Assembly: GCA_030638625.1 (NCBI GenBank)
Contig: DAOWEE010000367.1
Location: 1 to 9,563 of the forward strand
DNA: 9,563 nucleotides
DNA from: Methanosarcinales archaeon
Lineage (GTDB): Archaea > Halobacteriota > Methanosarcinia > Methanosarcinales > Methanocomedenaceae
Direction: 5' to 3'
Made by a program: the position numbers and the translations under genes. Positions 6,202 to 9,563 of this stretch are shown here, piece by piece. Below the pieces are notes generated by a model. It worked only from the letters and a program-made list of their open reading frames with translations, did no database searches and was not told where the DNA came from. Numbering within the stretch: the stretch's first letter is position 1; each line of letters begins with the position of its first letter.

Positions 6202-6891
6202 TAAATCCAGGGGCAGTGCGCCGTTATGTACCGCAGTTGCCACCAGGACACCTTCCAGCCCTACATCTTTCAGTAGGCTGATATCGTCCATATCCCTGAC
6301 ACCCCCGCCCAGCAGTATGTTATGATCGCTGTGGTCCACCACCTGCTGTAAAAATTCAGTATTAATACCGCTAGAGGTTCCCACTTTGCTAAGTTCCAGG
6401 ATGATCAGGTCATTGATGTCATAATTGTTCAACATCTGTATCAGTTCGATGGGCGGCAGCTTAAATGCCGTCTCATGGGTCAATATCTGGCCGGCCTTGA
6501 TATCGATACTCATATTAATGGACCTGGGATAAAAAGCAGTCGCACTCTCAAGTAGGTCAATAGTGGCGGTTTCAGTACCAAGGACAATGGAATCAGCCAG
6601 CTCATGCCCCTGGTGCACATCATCTATGGTATATGCGCCAAGGTCAAGCATTGACTTGCTCTTCCAGCCAGTCTGTTTTACGACCTCGTCATTGTTTCCA
6701 CAGTTCCCAAGCCGGTTCAGGTCAGCAATATATACCTCACTGGGCACCAGTTTATCTACAATACCAAGTGGGTCCGATGTCTCACAGACCTTGCTAAAAT
6801 TATGGATGGGGCCGTATTTTTCCCGCTCTCCCTTTACGGCATGCACGACCTGCCCGTCTAAGATATCAAGTACAAATATTACGCGAAACAT
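6193..6891 (-). CDS. HisA/HisF-related TIM-barrel protein of methanogens
   Basis: The 232-residue product is a beta/alpha barrel related to HisA. It has the opening strand VIFVLDILDGQVVHAVKG (4-20, with the catalytic-type Asp9) and a second Asp on strand five (SIDIKAG, Asp130). The phosphate-binding loops GTSSGIN (171-177) and LLGGGVRDMDDI (193-204) are present, and ATAVHNG lies near the end. It fits the hisA/hisF-like family of methanogens rather than true HisA, because the ordinary HisA substrate-loop motifs are altered and no his operon is near. The true reaction is not known to me. The ATG at 6891 is chosen over the GTG at 6939 because family members begin just before the VIFVLD strand. 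It is divergent from mfnB with a 171-bp spacer, which suggests, but does not prove, a role in cofactor synthesis such as methanofuran. Confidence 0.78.
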   Translation of the reverse strand: MFRVIFVLDILDGQVVHAVKGEREKYGPIHNFSKVCETSDPLGIVDKLVPSEVYIADLNRLGNCGNNDEVVKQTGWKSKSMLDLGAYTIDDVHQGHELADSIVLGTETATIDLLESATAFYPRSINMSIDIKAGQILTHETAFKLPPIELIQMLNNYDINDLIILELSKVGTSSGINTEFLQQVVDHSDHNILLGGGVRDMDDISLLKDVGLEGVLVATAVHNGALPLDLIQ

Positions 6892-6955
6892 GAATAGATA
6901 TGGATTTTTTATTTGGCTATTTACAATACCTGCTGTCACTGCCAGTATGGTTTTT

Positions 6956-6969
6956 CGTTATATATAAAG
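6956..6969 (-). promoter_or_regulatory. TATA box of the HisA-like gene
   Basis: The minus strand reads CTTTATATATAACG, close to the archaeal box A consensus. The expected start of transcription is near 6937, giving a leader of about 45 bases to the ATG at 6891. No clear Shine-Dalgarno is seen in that leader. Confidence 0.5.
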
Positions 6970-7007
6970 TATATTGTTATGAAAAAATAAAGTGGTCAAT
7001 ATCGCAA

Positions 7008-7018
7008 CATATATATTA
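7008..7018 (+). promoter_or_regulatory. TATA box of mfnB
   Basis: CATATATATTA lies about 50 bp before the ATG at 7063, so the transcript would start near 7038 with a leader of about 25 bases that includes the GAGGT site. A second TATA-like run (6960-6969) is farther upstream and is more likely used by the opposite gene. Confidence 0.5.
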
Positions 7019-7049
7019 CGATAACGCAGTATCACATTTCAAGGACATA

Positions 7050-7054
7050 GAGGT
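7050..7054 (+). promoter_or_regulatory. Ribosome binding site of mfnB
   Basis: GAGGT lies 8 bases before the ATG at 7063. This spacing favours the ATG over the in-frame TTG at 7057, which would be only two bases from the site. Confidence 0.6.
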
Positions 7055-7062
7055 AATTGAAC

Positions 7063-7764
7063 ATGAAACTACTGGTCAGTCCCATCAATACAGAAGAGGC
7101 AAAAGCAGCAGCTAACGGGGGAGCGGATATCATTGATGTCAAGAACCCAAAAGAAGGTAGCTTGGGCGCTAACTTTCCCTGGGTTATCAGGTCTGTGAAG
7201 GAAGCAGTGAACTCAATACGGCCCATTAGTGCCACCATAGGGGATATGAATTACAAACCCGGTACCGCATCGCTTGCAGCCCTTGGTGCTGCCGTGGCCG
7301 GTGCTGAATACGTTAAGGTAGGATTATACGACATCCAGACCAGGGAACAGGCTCTTGACATGGTCGAACATGTGGTCAAGTCAGTAAAAGACTACGACCC
7401 GACAAGGAAAGTGGTTATTTCCGGCTATTCAGATTATAAGCGTATCAATTCTATTCCTGTTAGTGAACTGCCTTCTGTCTGTGCTGAGTGCGGAGCAGAT
7501 GTGGTTATGATGGATACTGGCATTAAGGACGGGCGTTCTACTTTTGAATTCATGACCAATGATGAACTCTCCAGTTTCGTGAGCTCGGCCAAGGACCTGG
7601 GACTTCAAACCGCAATTGCAGGTACTATCAAATTCGAAGATATGGATGCATTAAACCAGATTGGTCCAGATATTATCGGCATCAGGGGATGCGTATGCGG
7701 AGGCGACCGCACTTCTTCCATTCAGCAGAGCCTGGTGGAAGAACTGAAGTCCATAATGACATAA
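7063..7764 (+). CDS. mfnB: (5-formylfuran-3-yl)methyl phosphate synthase, methanofuran biosynthesis
   Basis: The 233-residue product is the TIM-barrel enzyme formerly called DUF556. It joins two glyceraldehyde-3-phosphate molecules to 4-(hydroxymethyl)-2-furancarboxaldehyde phosphate, the first committed furan intermediate of methanofuran, the C1 carrier of methanogenesis. The start MKLLVSPINTEEA is typical. The active-site residues described for the Methanocaldococcus enzyme (as I recall them) are present at the same numbers: Asp25 and Lys27 in IIDVKNPKEGSLGA, where the Lys forms the Schiff base, Lys85 in YVKVGLYD and Lys155 in MDTGIKDGRS. The C-terminal GIRGCVCGGDR loop would bind phosphate. 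The length is normal and the gene intact. It has its own TATA box and GAGGT site, and it converges on the oxidoreductase gene with 31 bp between stops. Confidence 0.95.
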   Translation: MKLLVSPINTEEAKAAANGGADIIDVKNPKEGSLGANFPWVIRSVKEAVNSIRPISATIGDMNYKPGTASLAALGAAVAGAEYVKVGLYDIQTREQALDMVEHVVKSVKDYDPTRKVVISGYSDYKRINSIPVSELPSVCAECGADVVMMDTGIKDGRSTFEFMTNDELSSFVSSAKDLGLQTAIAGTIKFEDMDALNQIGPDIIGIRGCVCGGDRTSSIQQSLVEELKSIMT

Positions 7765-7795
7765 TAAAATCTGGCTATTCCAACTATTAATTGTT

Positions 7796-9562
7796 TCAGG
7801 ACTGTATGCCCAGTTCCACAAGCAGGGACTCAGGCACAAGTCCTTCTTTTGTAAAACCCGCTGATGCGTAAAATTCATCCAGCATAGCATCCAGTTCTGC
7901 GCCCGTTACGGGTTGCTTGCCCTGCGTAGTCACCCTTGCAGGCAAGGTATCATGTCTCCTGTCAAGACCTTCCCTGTTATTGAAAGCACGGGTCAGCACT
8001 GCCACCCGCCTGCCTGCCAGATCGAACTCGCTATGGTCCATATCAAATCCGGTGGCTGCCACATAGAGTTCATGTAGTTCATCCGGGCCGGACACATAGG
8101 TGATAAATTTGCATATGCCCACTGAATCATATATGGCGTTGCGCTGCTGCCCGTCCCAGACCATCTCACCTTTTCCAGCTGTCATCATGGGGTCCATGTG
8201 CCCGCCCCAGCCCAGCACTTCTTTCCCGTAGGTCCAGGGACGCAAATGACACGCCCCCCGGTCCGATACTGCATAGGCAAGGGCTTGGCCTTTAGCGGTC
8301 TGGGGCAGGTATGCGGGAATTTCCAACCCCTTGACGTTCATGGCAAAATCCACTGAACCCTGCCCGATACCCAGAGCAGCATCCCTGGTACCGTCTGAGG
8401 CAAAAGCAAGTGCGCCTTCTCCCCTTCCCATCATATGTATAGCTTCTATTAACGCATCGCTGTTTCCGAAGGTCAACTCCAGTCCGCCTGTATCGTCTTT
8501 ACTGATAAGACTCCGTTCATAACATTCCATCAAAAAAGCGATGGTACTGCCAGTACTCATGCTGTCAAGCCCGTATTTGTCACATAAGTGCTCAGCTGCC
8601 GTGACCACTGCCGGATCATCGATACCGCAATTGGAACCCAGCAGCGTGATGGATTCAAATTCAGGGCCGTCGTGTGTCAACCCGCGATACGGTCCCTCCT
8701 GTACCACTGCCAGATGGCTGCACTGAATGGCACAACCCGGGCATGGCCGGCGCCGGGCTCCACCGTCCCACAATAGGTCCTTGATGGCGAAGCCATCAAG
8801 CCGTTTACACAGATTATCATCCCGTCCAATCGTGTAGTTGCGATTGCTCCAGCCCCCGGTCTCGTTCACCACCTCCACCAGTTCGGCAGTGCCCATCTTC
8901 CTGAGATTGTCAACACCGCTGCTGTTCCTCACCTTTTCATTTATCCTCTGCCTCACCGACCTGAAGGTAGGAGGGTCAGCTGGCTCATATTTTCCATGTC
9001 CGGTGACCACAACCGCTTTCAGCTGCTTGCTGCCCATGACCGCACCCAGGCCGCCGCGGGCAGCAGTACGGTTCTCAGCAAATACGCCAGCTAGTTTTGC
9101 CATGCGCTCCCCAGCCGGGCCGATTGTAAGCACCCGGGCTTCACGGTCAGAAGAATGTCGTGCTTTCAACTCTGCCTGGACTGAAAAGGTGTCCATGCCC
9201 CACAGGTCACTGGCATCCAGTATCTCCACCCTGCCATCAATGATGTTGATGTACACAGGTGACTGGGACCTGCCACTGATGAGCAACCCCATATGCCCGG
9301 CATATCGTAGTTCCGGCCCCCACCAGCCATTGCAGTGACTGTCGTTCCAGGTGCCGGTAAGTGGGCTTTTGGCACACACCGAGAAGTTGACGCAATTTGT
9401 TACAGGGGCGCCGGTCAGGGGCCCATTCATGATTGCAAGCAGGTTGTCGGGGGATAGTGGGTCGCACCCGGGCGGGTTCTCCTGGTACAGATAGTGGGCT
9501 GCCAGGCCTTTGCCGCCAATGAATTTGCGTAGCAGGGGCTGGGGGGTCGGTTCTGTGGCGAT
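7796..9562 (-). CDS. aor: Tungsten aldehyde ferredoxin oxidoreductase (5' end beyond window)
   Basis: The frame stays open from the stop at 7796 to the right edge; 588 residues are visible. An internal ATG at 9430 is not the start, because upstream codons encode the conserved LLRKFIGGKGLAAHYL. About 20 N-terminal residues are missing from a usual length near 610. The family oxidises aldehydes to acids and reduces ferredoxin with a tungsten-bispyranopterin and one 4Fe-4S cluster. Visible marks are RGGLGAVMGSKQLKAVVV (pterin binding), DGPEFES, the cluster motif CPGCAIQC (8720-8743), DRGACHLRP (8240-8263) near the substrate pocket, and the fourth cluster Cys in SVGICKF (8111-8113). All four expected Cys are present, so it should be active. 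The substrate is not readable from sequence. Roles could include amino-acid or acetate-linked aldehyde metabolism or detoxification. Confidence 0.92.
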   Translation of the reverse strand: MATEPTPQPLLRKFIGGKGLAAHYLYQENPPGCDPLSPDNLLAIMNGPLTGAPVTNCVNFSVCAKSPLTGTWNDSHCNGWWGPELRYAGHMGLLISGRSQSPVYINIIDGRVEILDASDLWGMDTFSVQAELKARHSSDREARVLTIGPAGERMAKLAGVFAENRTAARGGLGAVMGSKQLKAVVVTGHGKYEPADPPTFRSVRQRINEKVRNSSGVDNLRKMGTAELVEVVNETGGWSNRNYTIGRDDNLCKRLDGFAIKDLLWDGGARRRPCPGCAIQCSHLAVVQEGPYRGLTHDGPEFESITLLGSNCGIDDPAVVTAAEHLCDKYGLDSMSTGSTIAFLMECYERSLISKDDTGGLELTFGNSDALIEAIHMMGRGEGALAFASDGTRDAALGIGQGSVDFAMNVKGLEIPAYLPQTAKGQALAYAVSDRGACHLRPWTYGKEVLGWGGHMDPMMTAGKGEMVWDGQQRNAIYDSVGICKFITYVSGPDELHELYVAATGFDMDHSEFDLAGRRVAVLTRAFNNREGLDRRHDTLPARVTTQGKQPVTGAELDAMLDEFYASAGFTKEGLVPESLLVELGIQS

Positions 9563-9563
9563 G

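Noticed and set aside
6892..6939. N-terminal extension of the HisA-like protein from GTG at 6939
   Set aside because: The 16 extra residues precede the first barrel strand of the family, and the likely transcript start is at about the same place; the ATG at 6891 fits better.
8838..9338. Plus-strand ORF of 166 codons, the longest antisense frame
   Set aside because: It lies opposite the conserved oxidoreductase gene, and its Ser/Pro-rich product reflects the GC-biased third positions of that gene.

Overview
The window looks like chromosome from a methanogen-type archaeon, most likely in or near the Methanosarcinales (methanogens or ANME-2-like relatives). This placement is inference from gene content. 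The evidence is a methanofuran-biosynthesis gene (mfnB), a HisA/HisF-related protein of the methanogen type, an archaeal phosphopantetheine adenylyltransferase, a NosD-like surface protein with a PGF-pre-PGF domain and PGF-CTERM tail, a tungsten aldehyde ferredoxin oxidoreductase, and archaeal TATA/Shine-Dalgarno signals.

Layout. Positions 1-4064 are four minus-strand genes. In transcription order they are a 795-residue secreted beta-helix protein (4064-1677), a membrane protein with an outside beta-sandwich and a cytoplasmic winged helix (1580-759), a YdjM-type membrane hydrolase (716-183), and coaD, which runs off the left edge (148-1). Positions 4065-4928 are an 864-bp gap without a confident gene. 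It holds the surface gene's upstream region with a 17-bp palindrome, a GC-rich coding-like remnant, a doubtful 77-codon ORF with a TATA-like element, a 12-bp palindrome, and a G-free leader before hisS. hisS (4929-6170, plus) faces a HisA/HisF-like gene (6891-6193, minus), with a shared hairpin between them. That gene diverges from mfnB (7063-7764, plus) across a compact two-promoter spacer. mfnB converges on an aldehyde ferredoxin oxidoreductase gene (9562-7796, minus) whose 5' end lies beyond the right edge.

How it fits together. hisS and coaD are housekeeping genes. The surface protein is a likely archaeosortase substrate, and the membrane winged-helix protein next to it could link an outside signal to transcription. 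mfnB makes the furan precursor of methanofuran, and its divergent HisA-like partner is a candidate for a linked role. I found no CRISPR array, insertion sequence, tRNA or rRNA, and no clear new multi-gene system. The points most worth following are the HisA-like/mfnB pair, the membrane-anchored regulator beside the surface protein with its upstream palindrome, and the leader of hisS.
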